Shown here: positions 52,322-60,826 of the stretch, piece by piece
Numbering within the stretch: position 1 is the first letter of the stretch
How the letters are laid out: each line of letters opens with the position of its first letter
DNA from: a bacterium
GTDB taxonomy: Bacteria > Planctomycetota > UBA1135 > GCA-002686595
Length of the DNA stretch: 64,000 bases
Reading direction: 5' to 3'
NCBI GenBank assembly: GCA_030428395.1
Contig: JAUIDW010000002.1
Coordinates: 1 to 64,000, forward strand
The notes under the pieces: generated by a model
The model's database searches: none
Told to the model about the DNA's origin: nothing
The model's input: the letters and a program-made list of their open reading frames with translations, nothing else
Translations under genes and position numbers: made by a program

Positions 52322-53011
52322 TCAACGAGCCGAGCGGGGAGCCGCACGCGGCGCGTGCCGGCGGCGGGCCGGCGGGTGCGCGCGCAGCGGGCTCGGCACC
52401 ACGATCGCGCCCGGCGCCCCGCCCGGGAGGGGCAGCACGAGCGAGGGGACGGCGACGGGAGCCGGGCAGGTGCCGACGCCGGCGGGCGCGCGGGCCATCC
52501 ACGTGCGGAAGCCGATGCGCCAGCCGCAGTCCAGGTAGCAGCCGGGGCCGTCGAGGAAGAGCTCCTCGGCGTAGTTCGCGGGCCCGAGGCTCGGGTGCAG
52601 GTAGCTGCCGACGAGGTCGAGGCCGCTGCCGTTGCCCTCGGCCTCGAGCACGAAGGTGTCGCCGGCCGCGAGCACCAGCCCGGCGGAACAGGCGTCGAAC
52701 ACCGGGCGCTCCAGGCCGGCGGTCGTCTTCGTGTACAGCGCGGACCACAGCACGGGCCCGACGCTCCAGCCGTCGCCGGATCGCAGGCGCAGCTCGACCT
52801 GGGAGCCGAGGGGCCCGACCACGGTCACCTCGAAGGCGTCGAGCACGCCGCCGACGCCCGCGCGGACCTGCTGTTGCCAGACGTTGCCCGGGTACGTGTG
52901 GAACCAGGCGTTCGAGGCGGGGCTGACCTGGTCGAGCGCCCCGGGGGAGGCCGGGGCCGGGCTCGCCAGGGCGGCGACGATCACGAGCGGGACGAGGGTG
53001 CGGGAGAGCAT
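52322..53011 (-). CDS. Secreted beta-rich protein of unknown function
   Basis: A 229-aa protein with a signal peptide (residues 1-22, cut near PAPAS). The body contains WFHTYPGNVWQQQVRAGVGGVLDAFEVTVVG, VELRLRSGDGWS, VLWSALYTKTTAGLERPVFD and YLHPSLGPANYAEELFLDGPG, which read as a beta-sandwich with aromatic surface residues, then GWRIGFRTWMAR. The tail has a hydrophobic Pro/Gly stretch (VPSLVLPLPGGAPGAIVVPSP) and a basic end (ARRRHAPRAAP), which is faintly like a C-terminal sorting signal but lacks a known PEP-CTERM motif. No family recognised. Convergent with the small lipoprotein gene across a hairpin terminator. Confidence 0.55.
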   Translation of the reverse strand: MLSRTLVPLVIVAALASPAPASPGALDQVSPASNAWFHTYPGNVWQQQVRAGVGGVLDAFEVTVVGPLGSQVELRLRSGDGWSVGPVLWSALYTKTTAGLERPVFDACSAGLVLAAGDTFVLEAEGNGSGLDLVGSYLHPSLGPANYAEELFLDGPGCYLDCGWRIGFRTWMARAPAGVGTCPAPVAVPSLVLPLPGGAPGAIVVPSPLRAHPPARRRHAPRAAPRSAR

Positions 53012-53158
53012 CGGGCTCCTCCTGGGTCGGGGACGGGGTGAGGGAGTCGTTTCCCACCCCCGTGCGCCCCCGCCGCGGGAGCCGCCAGGATTCGGGAGAA
53101 TCCGCGGGGCCGCGGCCGCCCCGCACCGGGCGCCCGCGCGAGCGGCCGGAAGGCGCCG

Positions 53159-54874
53159 TCAGTCCTCGTGGACGAACGGCCGGTACTCGGGGAACCACAT
53201 CGCGCCGGCCACGTTCTGCTCGAGGTCGTCGAGCTGCGCGGGGTCCGCGTGGCCCTCCTCCACGGCGCGGCGGATCACGGCGCAGGCGACCGCGTGGGAG
53301 ATCTCCCGCGCGCGCTCGAGCGGCGGGAACAGCGCGCCCTCGGCGAGGTCGCCGGGGCTGGTCCACTCCGCCAGCCCGCGCGCCGCGGCCAGGAACATGC
53401 CGTCGGTGACGCGCCGCGCGCTCCCGGCCCACGCGCCCAGCCCGACGCCGGGAAACACGTAGCTGTTGTTGCACTGGCCGATCCGGACGCGGCGCCCGGC
53501 GACCTCGACGGGCTCGAACGGGCTCCCGGTCGCGACCAGGGCCCGGCCGTCGGTCCAGGCCAGCGCGTCCGCCGGCGTGCACTCCACCTGCGAGGTGGGG
53601 TTGGAGAGCGGCAGGATCACCGGCCGCTCCACCTCGGCCGCCACGGCGCGGACGACCTCCTCGGTGAAGAGCCCCGGCGTCGCCGAGGTGCCGATCAGCA
53701 CCGTCGGCCGCACGTGGCGCGCGGTCTCCAGCAGCGGGATCCCGCCGGCGCGCGCCACGTCCCAGTCCGCGACCTCCTCGGCCGGCCGCGCGAAGGTCTG
53801 CTTGAAGGCCTCGAGGCGCGGTCGCCCGTCAACGACCAGCCCCTTGCGGTCGACCATCCAGATGCGCGCGCGGGCCTCGCGCTCGCCGAGCCCCTCGTCG
53901 ACCAGGGCGGCGACCAGCAGCCGCGCGATGCCCTGGGCCGAGGCGCCGGCCCCGGCCAGCAGCACGCGCTGGTCGCGCAGCGCCCCGCCCGTGACGCGGA
54001 GGGCGGCGAGCAGCGCCGCGAGCGTCACCGCGGCGGTGCCCTGGATGTCGTCGTTGAAGGTCGGCAGCCGGTCGCGGAAGCGCTCGAGCTGCGTCAGCGC
54101 GTTCTCCTTGAGGAAGTCCTCCCACTGGAGGATCGCGCCGGGGTACACCTCGTCGACGGCGTCGACGAACTCGTCGACCATGGCCTGGTACTCCTCGCCG
54201 CGCACGCGCGGCTGGCGCACGCCGAGGTACAGGGGGTCGGCCAGGCGCTCCTCGTTGTCGGTGCCCACGTCCAGCATGACCGGGACCGTCGTCTGCGGCG
54301 GCAGGCCCGCGCAGAGCGTGTACAGGCACAGCTTGCCGATCGGGATCCCCATCCCGCCGGCGCCCTGGTCGCCGAGGCCGAGGATGCGCTCGCCGTCGGT
54401 GACGACGAGGACCGAGGGGCGCTCCCCGTGCCAGTTCGCGAGGACCTCGCGGATGCGCCCGCGGTGGCGCAGCGTCACGTAGAGCCCGCGCGCGCGCCGG
54501 TAGAGGTGCGAGAACCGCTGGCAGGCCTCGCCCACGACCGGCGTGTAGACGATCGGCATCATCTCGTCGATGTGCTCGTGCAGGAGCCGGAAGAAGAGCA
54601 CCTCGTTGCGGTCGTGGAGCGCCGCCAGGTACACGTGCTTGCCGATCCGGCTGCCGGTCGCGCAGAAGTTCTCGTAGGCGCGCTCGAGCTGCTGCTCCAT
54701 CGTGCAGAGCGCCGGCGGCAGCAGGCCGAGCAGCCCCAGCGCCTCGCGCTCGTCGAGTGGGAAGGCCGAGCCCTTGTTGGTCAGCGGGTCCAGGATCAGC
54801 GCGCGCCCGCGGTTCCGGACGCGGACGGGCGCGTCGGAACGGGGGCGCTCGGCGAGGTTCGAGGTCTGCGGCAC
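53159..54874 (-). CDS. maeA: NAD(P)-dependent malic enzyme
   Basis: A 571-aa enzyme, GTG start after GAGGAGG. It oxidatively decarboxylates malate to pyruvate. Motifs: MMPIVYTPVVGEACQRFSHLYRRARGLY (substrate-binding region with catalytic Tyr), VVTDGERILGLGDQGAGGMGIPIGKL, DVGTDNEERLADPLYLG and FNDDIQGTAAVTLAAL with the divalent-metal Asp residues, then a Rossmann fold with LLAGAGASAQGIARLL. Length and the DPLYLG motif match the larger maeA-type NAD-linked enzymes. Cytoplasmic. It diverges from the ATP-grasp-like gene over a 206-base gap. Confidence 0.95.
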   Translation of the reverse strand: MPQTSNLAERPRSDAPVRVRNRGRALILDPLTNKGSAFPLDEREALGLLGLLPPALCTMEQQLERAYENFCATGSRIGKHVYLAALHDRNEVLFFRLLHEHIDEMMPIVYTPVVGEACQRFSHLYRRARGLYVTLRHRGRIREVLANWHGERPSVLVVTDGERILGLGDQGAGGMGIPIGKLCLYTLCAGLPPQTTVPVMLDVGTDNEERLADPLYLGVRQPRVRGEEYQAMVDEFVDAVDEVYPGAILQWEDFLKENALTQLERFRDRLPTFNDDIQGTAAVTLAALLAALRVTGGALRDQRVLLAGAGASAQGIARLLVAALVDEGLGEREARARIWMVDRKGLVVDGRPRLEAFKQTFARPAEEVADWDVARAGGIPLLETARHVRPTVLIGTSATPGLFTEEVVRAVAAEVERPVILPLSNPTSQVECTPADALAWTDGRALVATGSPFEPVEVAGRRVRIGQCNNSYVFPGVGLGAWAGSARRVTDGMFLAAARGLAEWTSPGDLAEGALFPPLERAREISHAVACAVIRRAVEEGHADPAQLDDLEQNVAGAMWFPEYRPFVHED

Positions 54875-55080
54875 GGGGGGTTCCTCCTCGAGGGTGGGGG
54901 TCCTCCCGAGCGTAGCGCCGGCGCGGGACCGGCCGCCGTGCGCCGATCTGCGTAGGGGCGACCGTCCTCGTTCGCAGGTCCTCGCCCGGCTCCCCCGCCG
55001 GGGCGGGGCCGGCCCTCGCCGGCCCGCGTTCCAGAGCCTAGGATCCGGCGCAATCGCCGGAGTGCCCCGAGGAGAGCCCC

Positions 55081-56019
55081 ATGCCGATCATCGAGCGCGA
55101 CCCGTGGCGGATGCAGTACTTCGAGGGCGCGAGGTGCCCCGACGACGTCGTCATCCCCACCGACGACGAGCACGCCTACGAGCTCTATCCCGAGCACCGC
55201 TGGATCTACAACAAGCTGCAGATCTGCGACTCGCAGTCGCTCCCCAGCGCTCCGCACGGCGTGCCTCCGCACGAGTTCCCGGTGTTCAGCAAGCCGATCT
55301 ACAACATGCAGGGCATGGGGGTCGGCGGGGCGACCTACGCCTCGGCCGAGGATCTGGAGCAGAACCTGACGGCCGGGCACATGTGGATGCCCCGCCTGGA
55401 GGGCGAGCACGTCTCGACCGACGCCGTGGTGCTCGGCGGCGAGGCCCAGTGGTGGCGCCACACCATCGGCGAGACGCTCGGGGACGGCGTGTTCGACTAC
55501 TGGACCGTGCTGGCCGAGGACCGCCCGGAGCTCGAGGCCTACTGCGGCGCCTGGATGCGCCGGAACCTGCGCGGCTACAGCGGCGCGGTCAACCTGGAGA
55601 CCATCGGCGGCAAGCTGATCGAGGTGCACCTGCGCTTCGCGGACCAGTGGCCCGACCTGTACGGCGCGGGGTGGCTGGACTCGATCGTCGAGCTGTACGT
55701 GCGCAGGCGCTGGCGCTACGCAGACGACGACCGGCGCGACGGGTGGAGCGTGGTCCTGTTCGGCGCCCACGGCGTGGCGTACGAGCCGCCGCCCGACCGG
55801 CTCCAGGAGGAGATCCGCGCGCGGCCGGGCATCTCCAGCCTGCAGATCACGTTCCACCCCGACCTGCCGCCCGACCAGCACGCGATGCCGCCGGGTGGGT
55901 TCCGCCTGGCCGTGATCAACTGCCGCGACCTCGAGGCCGGGCTGAAGGCCCGCGAGGACCTGGCGCTGGCGTTCTGGTCGACCGCGCCGCTGGGCCGCGG
56001 CCGCAGGGCGCGGAGCTGA
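55081..56019 (+). CDS. ATP-grasp-like protein of unknown function
   Basis: A 312-aa protein, ATG after GGAGAG. Not closely recognised, but several features recall ATP-grasp ligases: FPVFSKPIYNMQGMGVGG looks like the Lys-Pro and glycine loop, STDAVVLGGEAQWWRHT like the purine-binding strand, and NLETIGGKLIEVHLRFADQWPDLYG like the metal-binding ExN strand, although the order is loose and metal ligands cannot be assigned with certainty. No signal peptide. It is followed five bases later by the CocE-type hydrolase in the same direction, which could act on the same compound. A second, clear ATP-grasp protein lies opposite beyond the hydrolase. Confidence 0.45.
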   Translation: MPIIERDPWRMQYFEGARCPDDVVIPTDDEHAYELYPEHRWIYNKLQICDSQSLPSAPHGVPPHEFPVFSKPIYNMQGMGVGGATYASAEDLEQNLTAGHMWMPRLEGEHVSTDAVVLGGEAQWWRHTIGETLGDGVFDYWTVLAEDRPELEAYCGAWMRRNLRGYSGAVNLETIGGKLIEVHLRFADQWPDLYGAGWLDSIVELYVRRRWRYADDDRRDGWSVVLFGAHGVAYEPPPDRLQEEIRARPGISSLQITFHPDLPPDQHAMPPGGFRLAVINCRDLEAGLKAREDLALAFWSTAPLGRGRRARS

Positions 56020-56024
56020 CCGCG

Positions 56025-58070
56025 GTGCCCGCCCGCCTCCGCGAGGACCTCCCGCGCGCCGTCCGGGAGCTCGAGAACGTCTTCGTCCCGGCCGCCGACG
56101 GCTGCCGGCTCGCGGCGCGCATCTGGCTGCCCGAGGGGGCGGAGTCGGAGCCCGTGCCGGCGATCGTGGAGGCCCTGCCCTACCGCAAGCGCGACTTCAT
56201 GCGCCGCCGCGACGAGCAGATGCACCGGTACTACGCGGCGCACGGCTACGCCTCGGTGCGCCTGGACCTGCGCGGCTCGGGCGACTCCGACGGGCTGCTC
56301 GAGGACGAGTACCTGCCCCAGGAGACGGCGGACGTGGCCCACGTGATCGGCTGGCTCGCCGAGCAGCCCTGGTGCAGCGGCAGCGTCGGCATGACCGGGA
56401 TCTCCTGGGGCGGCTTCAACTCGCTGCAGGTCGCCGCCGCCCGGCCGCCGGCGCTGAAGGCCATCATCACGCTGTGCGCCAGCGACGACCGCTACGCGGA
56501 CGACGCGCACTACATGGGCGGCCTGCTGCTGAACGAGAACCAGATCTGGGGCACCGTGCTGTTCGCGCTGAACGCGCTGCCGCCCGACCCCGAGATCGTC
56601 GGCGACCGCTGGCGCGCGCTGTGGCGCCAGCGGCTGGAGGCCAACCGCCCCTTCCCCGGGGTGTGGCTGCGCCACCCGCGCCGCGACGACTACTGGAGGT
56701 CGGGCTCGGTGTGCGAGGACTGGTCCAGCATCCGCTGCCCGGTGTACGCCATCGGCGGCTGGGCGGACGGCTACAGCAACTCCGTCGCGCGGCTGCTCGC
56801 GGGGCTGCAGGTGCCGCGCAAGGGCCTGATCGGCCCCTGGGCCCACACGTTCCCCCACAACGGCGTGCCCGGGCCCGCGATCGGGTACCTGCAGGAGGCG
56901 CTGCGCTGGTGGGACCACTGGCTCAAGGGCGTCGACACCGGGATCCTCGACGGGCCGCAGCTGCGCGTCTGGATGCAGGAGAGCGTGACGCCCGAGCCGT
57001 TCCACGAGGAGCGCGCGGGGCGCTGGGTCGCCGAGCCGGGCTGGCCGAGCCCGCGGCTGCGGCCGCGCACGCTGCACCTCGGCGCGACCGGGTCGCTGTC
57101 GGGCGAGCCCGGGGAGCCGGCCGCGCTGGACGTCTGCTCGCCCCAGACGACGGGCCTCGCCGGCGGGGACTGGTGCGGGTTCGGCAACGAGGGCGAGGCG
57201 CCGCTCGACCAGCGCCTCGACGACGGGCGCTCGCTCGTGTTCGACACGGCGCCGCTCGAGGAGCCGCTCGAGATCCTCGGAACCACCGAGGTGGTCCTGC
57301 GCCTCGCATCCGACCGCCCGGTGGCCCTGGTGGCCCTGCGCCTGAACGACGTCGCCCCCGACGGGACCTCGGCGCGGGTCACGTTCGGCCTCAAGAACCT
57401 CGCGCACCGCACGGGGCACGCCGAACCCGAGCCGCTGGAGCCCGGCCGGACGTACGACGTCCCCGTGCGCCTGAACGACATCGCCCACCGGTTCCCCCGC
57501 GGCCACGTGATCCGGCTGGCGATCTCCACGTGCTACTGGCCGATGGCGTGGCCCTCGCCGGAGCGCGTGACGCTCACGATCCACACGGGCGGGAGTTCCG
57601 TCACCCTGCCCGTGCGGCCGCCGGACCCCGCCGACGCCGCGCTGCCCCCGTTCGCGCCCCCCGAGGCGGCCGGGCCGACGTCCAGCCAGACGCCGCTGAA
57701 GCCGCCGCACTTCCGCCGCACCACCGAGCGCGACCTCACCACCCACCACGTCCTCCACCGCCTCATCAGCGAGGGCGGGGACCTGGAGGTCGCCGCGGAG
57801 GCGCGCATCGAGGAGATCGACCTGGACCTCGGACACACGGTCGAGCGCCGCTTCACCATCGGCGAGAGCGACCCGCTGACGGCCCGCACCGAGATCCGCG
57901 AGCACATCACCATGCGGCGCGGCGACTGGCGCATCGCGGTGCACGCCACGACGGAGCTGACGTGCGACCGCGACGCGTTCCGGCTGCGGGCGCGGCTGGA
58001 GGCGCGCGAGGGCGAGCAGGTCGCCTTCGACCGCGAGTGGGACGAGCGCATCCCCCGCGACCTGGTCTGA
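56025..58070 (+). CDS. CocE/NonD-family hydrolase (X-Pro dipeptidyl-peptidase-like)
   Basis: A 681-aa protein, GTG start five bases after the previous stop. The N-terminal alpha/beta-hydrolase (about 20-330) has the nucleophile elbow GISWGG (Ser in GMTGISWGGFNSL), YRKRDFMRRRDEQ, the Asp in VYAIGGWADGYSN, and a His in GPWAHTFPHNG. The PepX-C-terminal jelly-roll domain (about 380-560) follows with LEILGTTEVVLRLASDRPVALVALRLNDVAPDGT and LNDIAHRFPRGHVIRLAIS. Such enzymes hydrolyse esters, amides or proline-terminated peptides. The extra C-terminal region (about 575-681) is unlike standard CocE. No signal peptide is seen, so it is probably cytoplasmic. Likely co-transcribed with the ATP-grasp-like gene. 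Confidence 0.88.
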   Translation: MPARLREDLPRAVRELENVFVPAADGCRLAARIWLPEGAESEPVPAIVEALPYRKRDFMRRRDEQMHRYYAAHGYASVRLDLRGSGDSDGLLEDEYLPQETADVAHVIGWLAEQPWCSGSVGMTGISWGGFNSLQVAAARPPALKAIITLCASDDRYADDAHYMGGLLLNENQIWGTVLFALNALPPDPEIVGDRWRALWRQRLEANRPFPGVWLRHPRRDDYWRSGSVCEDWSSIRCPVYAIGGWADGYSNSVARLLAGLQVPRKGLIGPWAHTFPHNGVPGPAIGYLQEALRWWDHWLKGVDTGILDGPQLRVWMQESVTPEPFHEERAGRWVAEPGWPSPRLRPRTLHLGATGSLSGEPGEPAALDVCSPQTTGLAGGDWCGFGNEGEAPLDQRLDDGRSLVFDTAPLEEPLEILGTTEVVLRLASDRPVALVALRLNDVAPDGTSARVTFGLKNLAHRTGHAEPEPLEPGRTYDVPVRLNDIAHRFPRGHVIRLAISTCYWPMAWPSPERVTLTIHTGGSSVTLPVRPPDPADAALPPFAPPEAAGPTSSQTPLKPPHFRRTTERDLTTHHVLHRLISEGGDLEVAAEARIEEIDLDLGHTVERRFTIGESDPLTARTEIREHITMRRGDWRIAVHATTELTCDRDAFRLRARLEAREGEQVAFDREWDERIPRDLV

Positions 58071-58089
58071 GCCGGGCCGCTCTTCGAGG

Positions 58090-59127
58090 TCAGCCGCGCT
58101 CGGCCCGGCAGCGCCGCAGCGCGGCCTCCAGGACGTGCGACAGCAGCGCGGCGTGGTCCTCCCCGCGCTGCGCCGCCATGTGCGCCAGCTTGCCGTCGTG
58201 GCACCAGGCGGGGTTGGGGTTCACCTCCATCAGCTTCGGCCGTCCGCCGGCGTCGGCGCGGAAGTCGAAGCGCGCGTAGTCGCGCAGGCCGAGGCGCGCG
58301 AACAGGGTCTCGCACCGCGCCCCGAGGTCCCGCACCGCGGCCGCGTCGAGCTGCGCGCGGCGGAAGCGCACGTCGCGCCAGTACGGCGACTCCGGGTCGG
58401 TCTTCGAGTCGTAGTCCAGCAGCCGCGGGAGCGCCGGGTCCAGGGCGTCGTAGTCCACCTCGAGCACCGGCAGCACGTCGAAGCCCAGGCCCGGGTTGCC
58501 GAGGATGCCGACGCTGTACTCCGCGCCCGGGAGGAACTCCTGCACCAGCAGCTCCGCCCCGACGGGCGTCCGGCGCAGCTCGGCGACGACCTCGGCGAGC
58601 TGCGCGGCGTCGTGGACCAGCGAGCGTTGCGTGATCCCCACGCTGCCGTCGCCGCGGTTGGGCTTCACGAACGCGGGGAACCCGACCTCCGGGAGGTCGT
58701 CCGCCGGGCCGAGCAGGCGCTCGTCGGGCACGGGGATCCCCAGGGACTGGGCCAGCGCGCGCACGAGGGCCTTGTCGAAGCAGAGCCCGAGCGGCACCGG
58801 GCCCGAGCCGCTGTAGGGGATCCCCAGCAGCTCGAGGTAGGCGGGCACGTGCAGCTCCTGGCGCGCGTCGTTGCGGAACCCCGTGTCGCAGAAGTTCAGC
58901 GCGAACGCGGGCGGGTCGGCCCGCAGGCTCTCCAGCAGGGCGCCGTGGTCGCGGCGGAACTCGAACGCGTGCCCCGCCAGCTTCTCCAGCGCCGCGCGCA
59001 GCCGCTCGACCTGGTCGTGGTCGTCCGCCGTGAACCGGCCCCCGGGCTTGGACCGGTCCGGCAGGTCGGGATCGCCGAGCAGCACCGCGATCGGCGCTCC
59101 CGGCCAGTCGTGCGAGCGCGCGGCCAT
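58090..59127 (-). CDS. D-Ala-D-Ala ligase-like ATP-grasp enzyme
   Basis: A 345-aa protein. N-terminal domain starts APIAVLLGDPDLPD; the centre has LGIPYSGSGPVPLGLCFDKALVRALAQ, the usual Gly-x-Pro-Tyr-x-Gly-Ser pre-domain; then VGFPAFVKPNRGDGSVGIT (ATP-binding Lys and glycine loop), VQEFLPGAEYSVGI, and the metal-binding LMEVNPNPAWCHDG at the end. This is the ligase fold used by Ddl, but the pattern of the region around the D-Ala contacts is not that of a housekeeping Ddl, so it may link other amino acids. Convergent with the CocE-type gene (20 bases between stops). Cytoplasmic. Confidence 0.8.
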   Translation of the reverse strand: MAARSHDWPGAPIAVLLGDPDLPDRSKPGGRFTADDHDQVERLRAALEKLAGHAFEFRRDHGALLESLRADPPAFALNFCDTGFRNDARQELHVPAYLELLGIPYSGSGPVPLGLCFDKALVRALAQSLGIPVPDERLLGPADDLPEVGFPAFVKPNRGDGSVGITQRSLVHDAAQLAEVVAELRRTPVGAELLVQEFLPGAEYSVGILGNPGLGFDVLPVLEVDYDALDPALPRLLDYDSKTDPESPYWRDVRFRRAQLDAAAVRDLGARCETLFARLGLRDYARFDFRADAGGRPKLMEVNPNPAWCHDGKLAHMAAQRGEDHAALLSHVLEAALRRCRAERG

Positions 59128-59239
59128 CGGCGCCAGTCTACGGCTCCGCGCGCGGCGGGCCGCGCGCCGACTCCGCGGAAGGGCGACGGCCGCGCGCGGG
59201 CGCCGCTCGGTCGCGGGGTCGCGAGTTCGGGGCCCGGGA

Positions 59240-60712
59240 CTACCGGCGCTGCATCTGCTCGATGGGCCGGCTCAGCCCCAGCTGCCGGAGGATCTCGGGG
59301 TCCTCCTCGCCCACCGCCGAGGCGGCGTGGCAGCGGAAGCAGTCCTGCGTCAGCACCTGCCCGTCGGCGGTCTCGTGGTCGCCGGCGTGGCAGCGGAAGC
59401 AGCCCGGGGACTGCTCCGAGTGGCCGCGGTTGTCCGGGTACGTGCCCCAGGTCACGCCCAGCTCGGGGAAGACGTTGCGCGCCCAGAGCCCGGCGAGCAC
59501 GCGCCCGGCCTCCTCGACGTCCCCGGCGCGGGAGGCGAGCACGTCGGGGTGCTGCGCGCGGTAGTAGTCGGCGAGCGCCGCCGGGATGCCGCGCTGCGCC
59601 TCCTCGGCGCTGGGCCAGTCCCGGCGCAGGAGCTCCAGGCCCTGCTGCTTCAGGAAGGGCAGGCTGGACGAGACCAGCCCGAAGGTCAGCGCGAGGTCGA
59701 CGGCGCGGTCCGGCGACTGGAACGCGTGGGCGGCGCGGTTGTGGCAGTCGATGCACGACATCGTGACGCGCTCGGCGTCCGCGAAGCTCGCCGGGTCCAC
59801 GCCCTCGCGGACGTACGTGCGGCGCTCCCCGGTCTCCGTGTCGTGGTACTCGACGAGGGGGACGTCCTGGCGCGCGGGGTCGGTGGCGACGAAGCGGATC
59901 TCCACCCCCGGCGTGGCGTGCGCCCCGTGGATCCCGCCCATGTGCGTCCCGCCCACGTGCAGGGTCAGGACCGTCGTCTCGGGCGTGTTGGCCTCGTCCT
60001 CCGCGTAGGCGCGGTGGACCTGCAGCTTCAGGGCCGCCGGACGCTCCGTCCAGTGGCAGCGCTCGCAGGTCTCCGAGCTGGGCACCATCTTGCCGGAGGC
60101 GATGCCGGAGGGGATCGGCCGCGCGACCCGGCCGGTCAGCACCTGCAGGAGCTGCCGCGTGCCCTGCATCTTGCTGTCGATCCAGCCCTCGACCCCGGTG
60201 CCCACGTGGCAGTCGACGCACTGCAGGCCCGCGTGGGCGCCCGGGTCGAAGGCCGCCGACTCGGGCGCCATGACGTGGCACGAGCCGCAGAACTCCGTGG
60301 TCTCCATGTGGTGCACCGCGCGCGCGGTCACCTGCGTCCCGACGATCAGGTTGAAGACCCCGACGACCAGCACGAACACCAGCAGGCGCCGCAGGGCGAG
60401 CCGCCGGTCGTCGACGCTCGCCGCCACGCGCGCGCGCAGGCGGGCCCGCGCGCGCCACAGCCCCAGGGGCGTGAGGACGAGGCCGAGGAGCAGCACCGCT
60501 GGCACGACGCCGAACAGGGCCAGGCCGATGTAGGGGTTCTCCTCGCCGTGCTCGAGGCGCACCGGGACCACGACCAGCCAGGTCACGAAGGCGGTCACGA
60601 TCAGCCCGAGCCCGAGCTGCGAGAGCCAGTGCGCGGTGACCAGCGCGAGCACCGGTCGGTTGCGGGGAGGGCTCGCGCGCTCCGCCGCCGGCGGTTCGTC
60701 CGGGGGGGCCAT
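59240..60712 (-). CDS. Membrane-bound six-haem cytochrome c (NapC/NirT-like)
   Basis: A 490-aa protein, ATG 60712 (a TTG four codons upstream also fits). Three hydrophobic segments at the N-terminus (about 25-50, 60-85 and 115-135) are followed by a periplasmic domain with six CXXCH haem sites: CGSCH, CVDCH, CERCH, CIDCH, CFRCH and CFRCH. The first two are close, as in NapC/NirT quinol oxidases (HMETTEFCGSCHVM, CVDCHVGTG), while the last two are in a separate C-terminal unit. Likely takes electrons from quinol and passes them to a periplasmic reductase or other cytochrome. No partner gene is seen in the window. It runs in the same direction as the operon to its right, 114 bases away. Confidence 0.85.
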   Translation of the reverse strand: MAPPDEPPAAERASPPRNRPVLALVTAHWLSQLGLGLIVTAFVTWLVVVPVRLEHGEENPYIGLALFGVVPAVLLLGLVLTPLGLWRARARLRARVAASVDDRRLALRRLLVFVLVVGVFNLIVGTQVTARAVHHMETTEFCGSCHVMAPESAAFDPGAHAGLQCVDCHVGTGVEGWIDSKMQGTRQLLQVLTGRVARPIPSGIASGKMVPSSETCERCHWTERPAALKLQVHRAYAEDEANTPETTVLTLHVGGTHMGGIHGAHATPGVEIRFVATDPARQDVPLVEYHDTETGERRTYVREGVDPASFADAERVTMSCIDCHNRAAHAFQSPDRAVDLALTFGLVSSSLPFLKQQGLELLRRDWPSAEEAQRGIPAALADYYRAQHPDVLASRAGDVEEAGRVLAGLWARNVFPELGVTWGTYPDNRGHSEQSPGCFRCHAGDHETADGQVLTQDCFRCHAASAVGEEDPEILRQLGLSRPIEQMQRR

Positions 60713-60826
60713 GGCGCCGCGCAATCTACACGATCACCGCCGTCGTGGGCCGCGCGTCCCCGCACGGGCCCGTCGCCCGGCGCCGGGCCGGGTCGCGGGC
60801 CGGGTCGAGCGCCGCGCGCGCGGGCC

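Noticed and set aside
52322-53011. PEP-CTERM sorting signal at the end of the secreted protein
   Set aside because: There is a hydrophobic Pro/Gly stretch and a basic tail, but no PEP motif and no proper membrane helix.
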